Part shown: piece after piece, positions 1-9,000 of the stretch
Layout: the number at the start of each line of letters is the position of its first letter
Numbering within the stretch: position 1 is the first letter of the stretch
Assembly: GCA_947038135.1 (NCBI GenBank)
Contig: CAMQVM010000004.1
Coordinates: 1 to 19,464, forward strand
Direction: 5' to 3'
Source of the DNA: an uncultured Rikenellaceae bacterium
Lineage (GTDB): Bacteria > Bacteroidota > Bacteroidia > Bacteroidales > Rikenellaceae
DNA: 19,464 nucleotides
Position numbers and translations under genes: made by a program
The notes under the pieces: generated by a model
Seen by the model: only the letters and a program-made list of their open reading frames with translations
Told to the model about the DNA's origin: nothing
Database searches by the model: none

Positions 1-109
1 CAGTGGTACAGGCAGCTACGGCAGTAAAAGTTATGATCGTGGTAGACCTAAGTTATTCAGCCATACTGCTCCAAAACGTTACTTTAGGCACGCTGATACT
101 AAAAAATAA
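1..109 (+). CDS. C-terminal tail of an unidentified protein (partial)
   Basis: An open frame enters from the left edge and ends at TAA 107-109, giving about 35 residues that begin SGTGSYGSKSYDRG and end FRHADTKK. The tail is rich in Gly, Ser, Arg, Lys and aromatic residues. Such basic Gly/Ser tails occur on RNA-binding proteins and DEAD-box helicases, but too little is visible to assign a family. A strong intrinsic terminator follows 19 nt after the stop, which supports this being the real end of a gene. Confidence 0.6.
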   Translation, partial: SGTGSYGSKSYDRGRPKLFSHTAPKRYFRHADTKK

Positions 110-127
110 CATATTACAGTGTATATT

Positions 128-168
128 AAAAAAGGCTAATTCTCAACATTTGAGAATTAGCCTTTTTT
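128..168 (+). terminator. Rho-independent terminator of the left-edge gene
   Basis: A near-perfect 19-bp inverted repeat (128-146 with 150-168) has a 3-nt loop. Its core is GGCTAATTCTCAA pairing with TTGAGAATTAGCC, flanked by six A on the left and six T on the right. The A/T tracts make it able to terminate in both directions. The GAATTAGCC half also occurs in the terminal hairpin of the MITE-like elements at 9692-9700 and 19428-19436, which may be chance. Confidence 0.9.
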
Positions 169-263
169 AGGTCGTAGCAAGTGGTTTGTAAATGACAGTA
201 AACTAGCGTATTAGTTGAATTTGCATTGACGGGTTTTGGGCTAGAATTGTAAAATTAGATAAT

Positions 264-661
264 ATGGCAAAACACACACAATCAAATAGATTAACAAATC
301 AACATAAGGAATCTCTTGGTGGTGTTGGTATTTTTGGGGACAACTCAAAGTTACATGATGTAAGGTCGGTGAAATCTCACATCGTGTACTAGAAGAACTT
401 CAAAAAGAATACACTAGATTATTTTTTCGATACAGAACGATCATAAAAAAGGATAAAATAAACCAAGCATTAAAAGAGGTTGATGCTGAATTGGGACAAA
501 CTCTTTTTGTGGCTAATTCGAGTATTATGCCTGATGGCGGAGTAATAGAGGTTAAAGATGATAATTTGAGGATTGTGTTAGTATCGGAAGCTAAGCATCA
601 AGGAAAAGATATCGAAAATTATGTAGCTGTTCGTAAGCATATCCGTGATTACGTATCGTAG
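264..661 (+). pseudogene. Relic of an EcoRI-family type II restriction endonuclease (frameshifted, truncated)
   Basis: Translation from ATG 264 gives a 32-residue N-terminus containing QSNRLTNQHK and GIFGDNSKLHD. This lines up without gaps against the start of EcoRI (QSNRLTEQHK, GIFGDYAKAHD) as I remember that sequence. One base is missing between 359 and 365, so frame 1 stops at TAG 390-392. The homology resumes in the frame of 365 with VGEIS, FRYR, LFVANSSIMPDGG, IEVKDD and VSEAKHQGKD. These match EcoRI through the catalytic Asp91, Glu111 and Lys113 (PD...ExK), apart from a three-residue deletion after KDD. After GKDI the similarity fades and TAG 659-661 ends the frame at about 130 residues in total. 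EcoRI has 277, so the DNA-recognition and dimer regions are gone and the product cannot be active. No cognate methyltransferase is visible in the window. It is a decayed restriction-modification remnant, probably acquired horizontally. Confidence 0.92.
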
Positions 662-695
662 GCTGAATAATATTAATACGTTTAGTTGTTTATGT

Positions 696-784
696 GATTA
701 ATCATATTCGTGGTTTTGTTGCGGTGTACGTAGTCGCAGAGGTGCTTACATTCAATTTGACTGCCCAAAATATGCTTTAAAAAC
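696..784. repeat. Diverged ~88-bp repeat, copy A
   Basis: This segment aligns with 2420-2504. Shared blocks include ATTAATCA, GTGG, TGCGGT, TACG, GCTTACA and a closing CTTTAAAA, with roughly two thirds of positions alike. The copies lie on either side of the LRR gene in the same orientation. Translation of the two (LLRCT...RCL against LLRYT...RRL) hints that both could derive from a decayed coding sequence, but neither is open for more than a few dozen codons. Origin unknown. Confidence 0.55.
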
Positions 785-835
785 CCAAAAAAATAGGGAT
801 TATAATTCACATGTTTTAAAAGATTATATTATTAT

Positions 836-1771
836 TTACTCGACACAATTACTAAATCCAACACCCCTTTGTTCACAAATATTATTGTGAATCCAAGCAT
901 GGGAGTTTCTATCTAAGATAAAATCAGGAATCACTCCCGTAAAACTATTACGGTCAAGTCCTGGTGATTGCTCAGTATTCCATATTCCAGAATTAGTTGG
1001 TATCTCCCATGACAATAGATTATTTGATAATACGAGGTTAATAAGGGTTAAATCTCCTAGCTCATCAGGAACCACTCCTGTCAATTTATTAGAGCCTAGG
1101 TGGAGAATTTCAAGGCTTTTTAGTGACCCCATCTCTTTAGGTATAGTTCCAGTCAAGCCTATACCTTGAATTTTTAAATGTGATAATTCTTGAAGCTTTC
1201 CAATATCACTAGAAAAATATCCTCCTAGTAGAGGGGTTTGTACTATATGCACAGATATTAATCTCTCTGCTTTACCCAAATGTTCAACAATACCACCGCC
1301 TACCAATTTATGATTATCTAATACTTTAATCACTCTTAGGTCTTTGAAGTGAGATATATCCAATGGACCTTGAAGCGTTGTATGTTCAAAGTCGATCCGT
1401 TGCATCTTAGTTAATTGATGTACTTGCGATGGAATAGTTCCAGACATTGCATATCCTCGAACACATAAGTATACTAACTCTGTTAAATTTGATACATCCT
1501 CATGTATTCTCGCTTCTGGAAGATCAAACTTAGTTAAGCGAATAGATATAACTCGATACTCATCATCAATTAATTTTAGTTCAACATCTTTTGATGTAGA
1601 TACATTACCATCCCATCTGTTACCTATTTCATTAAATAAGGTAACTACTGACAGACTATCTGAAATGTTTAGAGTTGGTACATGTGGTATATCGTCATGC
1701 TTTTCACACGAGGTGAATAGTTGCGTAGATACCGTAAGAAGGAGAATGGAAATAGATTGTAGTGCTTTCAT
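836..1771 (-). CDS. Leucine-rich-repeat surface lipoprotein
   Basis: 311 residues. The N-terminus is a lipoprotein signal peptide with its putative lipidated Cys in LFTSC (residue 22), so the protein should be anchored in the outer membrane or exported to the surface. From about residue 90 to 285 it consists of imperfect 23-24-residue leucine-rich repeats of the plant/bacterial type, with motifs such as GTIPSQVHQL, GTIPKEMGSLKSL and LTGVVPDELGDL. A short C-terminal cap holds two Cys (NNICEQ and SNCVE) that could form a disulfide. Such proteins commonly act in adhesion or protein binding; the partner cannot be predicted. The start at 1771 is supported by the signal peptide and by an upstream -33/-7 promoter. 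It stands alone, convergent with the EcoRI relic. Confidence 0.85.
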   Translation of the reverse strand: MKALQSISILLLTVSTQLFTSCEKHDDIPHVPTLNISDSLSVVTLFNEIGNRWDGNVSTSKDVELKLIDDEYRVISIRLTKFDLPEARIHEDVSNLTELVYLCVRGYAMSGTIPSQVHQLTKMQRIDFEHTTLQGPLDISHFKDLRVIKVLDNHKLVGGGIVEHLGKAERLISVHIVQTPLLGGYFSSDIGKLQELSHLKIQGIGLTGTIPKEMGSLKSLEILHLGSNKLTGVVPDELGDLTLINLVLSNNLLSWEIPTNSGIWNTEQSPGLDRNSFTGVIPDFILDRNSHAWIHNNICEQRGVGFSNCVE

Positions 1772-1900
1772 AGTAATTAAATTTTAATTAGAATAAAATA
1801 GTACGTAAATAACATCACATTTGCTGAGAGTAGATTGAGGTAAGAGATTCTTAAGGTTTCGACTTTTTAGACAAATAAAGTACTGATCTGATTTATTTTT

Positions 1901-1932
1901 CAAATATAGCTTATATAATTCTATTTTTCAAA
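1901..1932 (-). promoter_or_regulatory. Bacteroidota-type promoter for the LRR gene
   Basis: On the minus strand TTTG (1932-1929) is followed by a 20-nt spacer and TATATTTG (1908-1901). This fits the Bacteroidota consensus TTTG / TAnnTTTG. Transcription would start near 1894, giving a leader of about 120 nt before the ATG at 1771. A second possible -7 element, TAGTTTTG, lies at 1980-1973 but has no matching -33. Confidence 0.65.
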
Positions 1933-2419
1933 TAATTAATGTTTTATTTTACAATACGAGAACATTATATGGCAAAACTATCTGATATTCAGACTATTAA
2001 ACTACATAAATATTTTATTTTTCTTAGGCAAATCAGATCTGATTACATACATAGCTTATTATGAGTGTTTTTTAGATGATTTGTATTCTTTAGATAAAAC
2101 CACCCTCACTGGCATTCTGACACCGTACAATAGCTTGAATATGATTGCTATTCAACTTATAATTCACATTATAACACCTAACTTTGTCTGAAGAGTAAGT
2201 TAGACTTACAATATTAACTTTGAATTATGGGTACAAAACATTGTGACAGGCCTTTCAATGAAGAGCAGTTAAATTAAGCAATGAACTAACGCAGTAATTC
2301 CGATTAATTATTTAGCTAAATTGCCGACAATGCTACTTACAAATAGCTACGGAAGCGACCACCTCATAAGTGGGCTGAAATTGAACAAAAGACACCAAAA
2401 ATATTAAAACCATGAATTG
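1933..2419. other. Gene-free AT-rich stretch with palindromes and possible decayed coding DNA
   Basis: No open frame with coding character is visible. The stretch holds a perfect 14-bp palindrome, AATCAGATCTGATT, at 2031-2044. A 10-bp block of it (AAATCAGATC, 2030-2039) is inverted at 1885-1894 as GATCTGATTT. A small hairpin CTAACTT/AAGTTAG lies near 2179-2204. From about 2320 to 2480 one plus-strand frame, interrupted by two stops, reads like protein (RKRPPHKWAEIEQKTPKIL), so this may be a degraded gene running into repeat copy B. Confidence 0.4.
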
Positions 2420-2504
2420 AATTAATCACACTTGTGGGTTTGCTGCGGTATACGCAATTGCGAAGACGCTTACAGCAGTTCATAATTTTACAACGGTCTT
2501 TAAA
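2420..2504. repeat. Diverged ~85-bp repeat, copy B
   Basis: Partner of 696-784 in direct orientation. It lies just upstream of the terminator hairpin at 2509-2532. See copy A for the shared blocks. Confidence 0.55.
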
Positions 2505-2508
2505 AGGG

Positions 2509-2532
2509 AAAGGAGCTCCGAAGAGCTCCTTT
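2509..2532 (-). terminator. UUCG-loop terminator ending the large minus-strand gene block
   Basis: Read on the minus strand, AAAGGAGCTC, loop TTCG, GAGCTCCTTT form a perfect 10-bp stem closed by the very stable C(UUCG)G tetraloop, followed by CCCTTTT. It lies about 100 nt after the stop codon of the gene ending at 2631, so it probably ends that transcript. Confidence 0.8.
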
Positions 2533-2630
2533 CTACTGTATAATCATTAAGCCTGTTACTAACAAGTTCTCGTTATAGCCTGGTTACTTTTCAACATTAT
2601 ATCTCAATAAGAATCTTTACCTACTACTAT

Positions 2631-5600
2631 TTACAAATTGCTGTTAATTACAATGCGGAAACCAACATTATTAGCCTTTTGCCACTTATAATAACCATCA
2701 CGGTAAGCAGCACCAGCATTTTTAGTGCGTGACAACCAATGCCCGCCCTTAATGCTCTTAACGTCGCTATCAGTTTTTTTAACACTTTTGCTAGCATCGT
2801 AAGGGTGGTGGCTACTAATAGTCCACTCAGCAACATTACCATGCATATCATAAAGCCCCCAAGGGTTTGGAAGGTATGCTTTGCCAAGGGTGACAACCAT
2901 ATTACCATCGTTAACCTTATCGTGCTTAGGTAGGTAGTTATATAGCTTAAACCATGAGTGTTTTTTAGACATTGGCTGTGGATCTACTCCGCTAACAGCC
3001 ATCTTTTCAAGCTGTACATCTGCTAGGTTTTCATGCTTAGCAAAATCGGGTGAGTTGTCGCCATACCAAAAATCACTACTGCTACCAGCTCTACAAGCCC
3101 ACTCCCACTGCGCTTCGGTAGGTAGTGTAATATTTAGCCCTGTCTTTTTGCTAACCTCTTTACAAAACTCAACAGCCTCTTCCCAGCTAACTCTAATAAC
3201 AGGGTGTTTAGGTGTGTTTGCTACATAACCAGGGTTAGTATGGTCTTTCCACATCTGCGCAATATAGCGGTTGTCATGCTCAGGAAAAACAGTGTTAAAT
3301 TGCCCTTGAGTAACCTCAATTTCACCAATCCAAAAAGAGTCTCCAATTTTCGATTTGTGCATTGGTGCAGCAGCAGCACCCACTTCATTACTACCCATAA
3401 TAAAGCTACCGCTAGGTATACGTCTAAACCTCATAACTACACCCTCGGCAATCTCTACCTCCTTGATATTATTACCAAGCTTATTTTGCATAGCTTTCGC
3501 CTCGACAGAACTAAAAGCCCAATCTTTACCCTTCACCTTTTTATATTGAGGCTTATTGTAAGTGTGTATTTTAGGCTCAATATCGCCTTTTGAAGCTAGT
3601 AGGGCAGTGTAGTCAGATATCTCTTTCTCCCAGTTAACCTCAAAGTTGTTATATTTACGTGCAATTTCACGTCGGCGTTCAATTTGGTTGTTTTCTCGAT
3701 AAGTGGTGGCAGCAAAAGAGCTATGAAATGGAGCATTAAGATCTATCCACTCATACATTTTACGCCACTCTTTGTCGGTAAGCTCAACACCATGGTGCCC
3801 ATTTTTAAGAATTTTAACTAACTCACTTGTCGAGGCGTGATATTCATAAGGTTTCATTACATAAGCATCAGCCTCAGGACCTTGACGTGACACAAATGGA
3901 TGAATTGTCAAATATCCGTTAGAGTATCCAAGCGAGTCGGCAGAGCTATTTATAGCCGATTTAGTATTTGTAGGGCGCATAACACCAGTCATGTCAGATC
4001 TGCCACCCTGCCCATCGTGGCACGAAATACAGTTTCTGTTGAGTATAGGCTGCACCTCTAAAGCAAAAACAAAAGGACGTACACCACCCTCTGGAGCATC
4101 TAGCTCTGCGGGTGCTTTCATCGATGCCATTGAGCGTTTTGGAGCGACAATAGAGTTTTGATCTTCATGACAACCCACGCACGACACTGTTTCACCAGGC
4201 ATAGCTGTTGTCCAGCTGCGCATCCATTGAAGAGCACGACCCTCACTGTCAAGGGGCTGAATAGAAAATGGTGTGTTAGCAGGTACTTTAAATATAGCCG
4301 ACCCATCTTCCTCTACATCTACCTCACCCAAGATACGCTTAATGTCCCATCCACTCTGAATACCTTGAGCTGCATGATTTGAGCGTGATCTGATATAAGC
4401 ATATTCATAAGCGAAGATACGAAGCTTTTTGACTGTTCCACGTGGCACATTTGGAAGCCCCTCGCCCTCATATATATCTTGTATAAATACAGTACCGTCA
4501 TTTTTTGTTAAATCGACCTTGTCGGGAATAGCAGGAGGTGTAACTCTAGCCTTAAGCACTGTTGGAGAGGTATAGCCCTCACCCTCAGACTCTAATATAG
4601 GTATCATATTATCATATATATCAACCAAGTAGATGCCCCAAAGAGAATATGGTGAGAGCTTAGCAGATACTAAATAATATTTTTCATTGATAGGGTAAGG
4701 CTTAATAAACTGTGGCCATACACCATTAACTAGTTCATCTTTTATTATAGGAATAACGGCCCTAGAGCTAAATGGAAACTCTTGCACAATACCACTAACC
4801 TCTTTACGCCCTTTGGCAGGGTCAAAAAGCATCATTCTACCCGAACGAGCAACACCATGATGTCCTGAAACAACACCTACAAACTGTGTAGTTTTACCCT
4901 CAATAGGTCGAATATCGAATATTGAGTTAGGAAAGAAAGAGCCACTACCATATAGAGCCTTCACCTCTGTACCATCAGGGTTAGCATGCATTACAATACG
5001 TGAAAAGTAGTGAGTAAGGTCTGTATACTCCCAGCGAATATACATCACACGTCCGTTGTTCATAATTACAGGGTTCCAGTTTGCATCTTGATCAAAGGTT
5101 GTGCGGCGTAACTTTTTAGTTGCAGGGTCATAAAGAGCCATGTTGCCAACTGGGTCGCTTCCATGTACACATGGTACACCGTGATACCCCATGTTTGATA
5201 TCGTTAAAATACGACCATCAGGAAGGTATGAGCCATCAATAAATTCTAAATCTTTCTCGCTGTTTTCAATAACCTTGCGTGGAGCAGATCCATCAATACC
5301 TATCTCAAACATATTCCACATTCCACGCTCATCTAACGATGTAAACATCATTTTATCGGCATCCCAATGGAGCTGAAAATGGTTTACTGGTGAGTCGTCG
5401 GCAGGTTTGTAGAGTGTGCGAAACTTAGGTTCAGCACGAAGAGATGAAACCTCTGCTATCTCTGCATCAAACCCTGTTTTGCGAGCAGACATCTGGTTAG
5501 ACCAGTTGTTAACCTCGCTACCAAGCGCAGGTGCCATTACATAGCGTGAGTTATCGCCAAGCTTATATTTAGCCACAATCATCTTATCAAAATCTAACGC

Positions 5601-6062
5601 AGGGTTAGACTTTAAAATTTGTGATGTTAGCAATACTATCTTTTCGGCATTAGCTATCGCCTCGCTGTTGTTGGTGTATATATCGATATATCCTACTTTA
5701 TCTGCTCTCTCAAGCTCTGCAAGCATAACCGAGTATTTAGCAGAATCATAATTTTTGTTCTTTCTAAAGTCCTCAAATGCCTTGCGCACATTTGCTGGAG
5801 TAATCCACACGAGCTTCTCTTGCAGGTCTAGCACCTTCTTTACATCTTTAAGTAGCTGCTCACCAGTAACACTGCACTTAGAAGATGGAGCACTTCTGTC
5901 TTTCATTATTTTAGTGAAATAGCTACTCTCCTTTAGAAGAGGCAGGTATCTTTTAACCTCCATCCTCATAAGTGAATCGCTCTTTGCAGCCGCTAGGCTG
6001 ACATTTGCACCACCACAAATGAATACTGCACAAACTAGTAATTTAATAAATGTTATTTTCAT
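2631..6062 (-). CDS. Secreted HzsA-like propeller / di-haem protein with C-terminal SUMF1-type domain (paralogue 1)
   Basis: 1143 residues with a Sec signal peptide (about 1-25). Residues about 200-520 look like a TolB/WD40-type beta-propeller (for example DGSYLPDGR, NPDGTEVKALYGSG). The central part resembles the middle region of hydrazine-synthase alpha-like proteins. Two covalent haem-c motifs follow, C628-VGC-H632 (in the family-typical SCVGCHED) and C678-ISC-H682. From about residue 870 the chain is a formylglycine-generating-enzyme/SUMF1 fold: IPSGSFIMG, LPTEAQWEWACRAG, NPWGLYDMHGNVAEW, then IKGGHWLSR. The catalytic cysteines that genuine FGE carries after the final GG-W motif are absent, so sulfatase activation is unlikely; substrate binding or a redox role is more plausible. 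Predicted to be periplasmic. It follows its paralogue by 21 nt and is the last gene before the terminator. Confidence 0.85.
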   Translation of the reverse strand: MKITFIKLLVCAVFICGGANVSLAAAKSDSLMRMEVKRYLPLLKESSYFTKIMKDRSAPSSKCSVTGEQLLKDVKKVLDLQEKLVWITPANVRKAFEDFRKNKNYDSAKYSVMLAELERADKVGYIDIYTNNSEAIANAEKIVLLTSQILKSNPALDFDKMIVAKYKLGDNSRYVMAPALGSEVNNWSNQMSARKTGFDAEIAEVSSLRAEPKFRTLYKPADDSPVNHFQLHWDADKMMFTSLDERGMWNMFEIGIDGSAPRKVIENSEKDLEFIDGSYLPDGRILTISNMGYHGVPCVHGSDPVGNMALYDPATKKLRRTTFDQDANWNPVIMNNGRVMYIRWEYTDLTHYFSRIVMHANPDGTEVKALYGSGSFFPNSIFDIRPIEGKTTQFVGVVSGHHGVARSGRMMLFDPAKGRKEVSGIVQEFPFSSRAVIPIIKDELVNGVWPQFIKPYPINEKYYLVSAKLSPYSLWGIYLVDIYDNMIPILESEGEGYTSPTVLKARVTPPAIPDKVDLTKNDGTVFIQDIYEGEGLPNVPRGTVKKLRIFAYEYAYIRSRSNHAAQGIQSGWDIKRILGEVDVEEDGSAIFKVPANTPFSIQPLDSEGRALQWMRSWTTAMPGETVSCVGCHEDQNSIVAPKRSMASMKAPAELDAPEGGVRPFVFALEVQPILNRNCISCHDGQGGRSDMTGVMRPTNTKSAINSSADSLGYSNGYLTIHPFVSRQGPEADAYVMKPYEYHASTSELVKILKNGHHGVELTDKEWRKMYEWIDLNAPFHSSFAATTYRENNQIERRREIARKYNNFEVNWEKEISDYTALLASKGDIEPKIHTYNKPQYKKVKGKDWAFSSVEAKAMQNKLGNNIKEVEIAEGVVMRFRRIPSGSFIMGSNEVGAAAAPMHKSKIGDSFWIGEIEVTQGQFNTVFPEHDNRYIAQMWKDHTNPGYVANTPKHPVIRVSWEEAVEFCKEVSKKTGLNITLPTEAQWEWACRAGSSSDFWYGDNSPDFAKHENLADVQLEKMAVSGVDPQPMSKKHSWFKLYNYLPKHDKVNDGNMVVTLGKAYLPNPWGLYDMHGNVAEWTISSHHPYDASKSVKKTDSDVKSIKGGHWLSRTKNAGAAYRDGYYKWQKANNVGFRIVINSNL

Positions 6063-6083
6063 AATTCGTTATGATTAATTTAT

Positions 6084-9000
6084 TTACTCCTCTATGATAA
6101 CTCTAAATCCTATATTGTTAACCTTCTGCCACTTATAGTGACCGCTCCTATATGCAGCTCCAGCATCTTTAGGGCGTGAGAGCCACGTGCCACCTTTGAT
6201 GGTTTTAGTGTCTAAGTCTACCTCTTTTTTCTGATTTGATGGGTATGGTGCATAGCTGCTACGAGTCCATTCACCAACATTGCCATGCATATCATATAGG
6301 TGCCATGGGTTTGGAGTGTAGTACTTACCTTTAGCAATGAGCATATTTCCATCGTTTACAGTACTTACCTTAGGTAGGTAGTTCCAATACTTAAACCACT
6401 TGTTGTTGTGCGACATAGGCTGTGGGTCTACACCATTTACTGCCATCTTTTCGAGCTGCTTATCAGCTAGGTTTTCGTAAGTGCCAAATGAGCTGTTATT
6501 ATCGCCATACCAAAAATCATCGCCACTACCAGCTCTACAAGCCCACTCCCACTGCGCCTCGGTAGGCAGTGTAATATTTAGTCCTGTTGTTTTGCTTAGC
6601 TCAGCACAATATGCCATAGCCTCCTCCCAGCTAACACGTATTACAGGGTGATGTGGTTTGTTAGCAATATACCCTGGTCCTGTGTGGTCTTTCCACATCT
6701 GTGCTAGGTAGCGATTGTCGTGCTGAGGGTATACTACATTAAACTGCTGTTGAGTTACCTCCATTTCACCAATCCAAAAGGCTTTGGAAATCTTTACTTT
6801 ATGCTCTGGGGCACATTGGCGACCATAACTGTTACGACCCATTATAAATGTACCGCTTGGTATTCGTCTAAATACAATTTTTACTCCTGGTGCTATCTCT
6901 ATCTCTTTAATGCTAGCACCTGCTAATCTTTGCAGCTCTTTAGCATCATTTAAATCCATAGGCCAGCCTTTCGTCTTAGCTCTTTTATATTTTATCTCTT
7001 CAGCCTCTTTTGGCATCTCAGCGGCTATATCACCTCTTGAAGAGAGTAGCTTATAGTAATCTTCAATCTCTTGCTCCCAATTTACATCAACATCATTATA
7101 TTTTTGTGAAAGCTCACGGCGACGCTCTATCTGGTTGTGTCCTTTATGGTCTATTTGTGTAAATGAGCTATGAAATGGGGCGTTAAGGTCAATCCACTCA
7201 TACATCTTGCGCCACTCTTGGTCAGTAAGCTCAACACCGTGGTGTCCCTCTTTTAATATCTTCACTAACTCACTTGTAGAGGCGTGATACTCGTATGGTT
7301 TCATAACCCATGCATCAGCCTCAGGTCCTTGGCGTGAGACAAAAGGGTGAATAGCAAGGTAACCTTTAGTGTACCCAAGATACTCCTCGAGCTCCTTTTC
7401 GTTAAGGCTATAATTTGTGCTTTTCCTTTGAAGCCCTAGTGGCTTTTTGTATGTAGGCTTTACCTCACCAGTCATGTCGGTAGAGCCATTTTCGCCATTA
7501 TGGCACGACACACAAGCTCGGTTAAGAATAGGCTGAACCTCTAGCGCAAAAACAAATGGACGAACCCCATCAACAGGTGCTACAAGCTTTGAAGGAGATT
7601 TTGTTGAAGCGATAACCCTTTTAGGTGGCACAACAGAGTTTTGATCTTCATGGCAACCTACACACGACACCACCTCACCAGGCATTGCAGTAGTCCAGCT
7701 GCGCATCCATTGAATAGCCCTGCCCTCACTGTCAAGTGGTTGCATAGATATAGGCGTGTTTGCAGGTACTTTAAATATAGCTGAGCCATCTTCTTCAACA
7801 TCTACCTCGCCAAGTATACGCTTAATATCCCATCCGCTCTGAATACCTTGTGCGTGGTGGTCAGATGGAGATCTAATATAGGCATACTCATAGGCAAAAA
7901 TACGAAGCTTTTTGACTGTTCCACGTGGCACATTTGGAAGCCCCTCTCCCTCATATATATCTTGAATAAATATAGTACCCTCTTTTTTTGTTAGGTCAAC
8001 CTTATCGGGGATTGATGGAGGTGTAACTCTTTTCTGCACTACCGTAGGAGATGTAAATCCAAGCCCCTCGCCCTCAATAAGAGGAATCATATTATCGTAA
8101 ATATCTACTAGGTAGATGCCCCAAAGTGATGAAGGTGATAACTTAGCAGATACAAGGTAGTATTTTTCATCTATTGGATACGGCTTAATAAACTGTGGCC
8201 AAACACCGTTAACCAACATATCTTTGATAATAGGGTCGATAGCTCTTTTGCTGAAAGGAAACTCTTGGACCATTCCTTGCTCCTCTTTACGCCCCTTTGC
8301 AGGGTCAAAAAGCATCATTCTACCCGAGCGTGCTACACCATGGTGCCCAGATATAACACCTACAAATTGAGTGCCTTTGCCGCTTATTGGCTTTATATCA
8401 AATATAGAGTTTGGAAAGAACGAGCCACTTCCATATAACGCTTTTGTCTCTGTTCCATCTGGGTTAGCATGCATCACTATTCTTGAAAAGTAGTGAGTAA
8501 GGTCGGTATACTCCCAGCGTACATACATTACACGCCCATTATTCATAACTACGGGGTTCCAGTTTGCATCTTGATCAAATGTTGTACGGCGTAAATTTTT
8601 GGTTGCAGGGTCATATATTGCCATGTTGCCCACTGCATCATATCCATGAACACAAGGCACACCTTGATATCCAATATTAGTAATAGCGAGTACTCTACCA
8701 TCAGGAAGATATGAGCCATCGATAAACTCAAGATCTTTCTCAGGGTTATCTATAACTTTACGTGCTTCTTTACCATCTTCTAAACCCACCTCAAACATAT
8801 TCCACATACCACGCTCATCAATAGAGGTAAACATCATTCTGTCAGCATCCCAATGGAGCTGAAAATGGTTTATTGGAGCACCACTTTTTGGCTTGTGTAT
8901 TGTGCGGAACTTAAGGTCTGAACGCAGTGAGCTAACTTCTGCTATCTCAGCGTTAAAACCTCCTTTTCTTGCAGACATCTGGTTCGACCAGTTGCTTCCC

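Noticed and set aside
128..168. Third copy of the MITE-like element
   Set aside because: It shares only the GGCTAATTC/GAATTAGCC arms with the element's terminal hairpin, and it has the A/T tracts and gene-end position of a normal terminator.
3204..3593. 129-residue plus-strand open frame
   Set aside because: It is antisense to the well-supported haem/SUMF1 gene, has no start context or recognisable domain, and its residue composition is that of a shadow frame.
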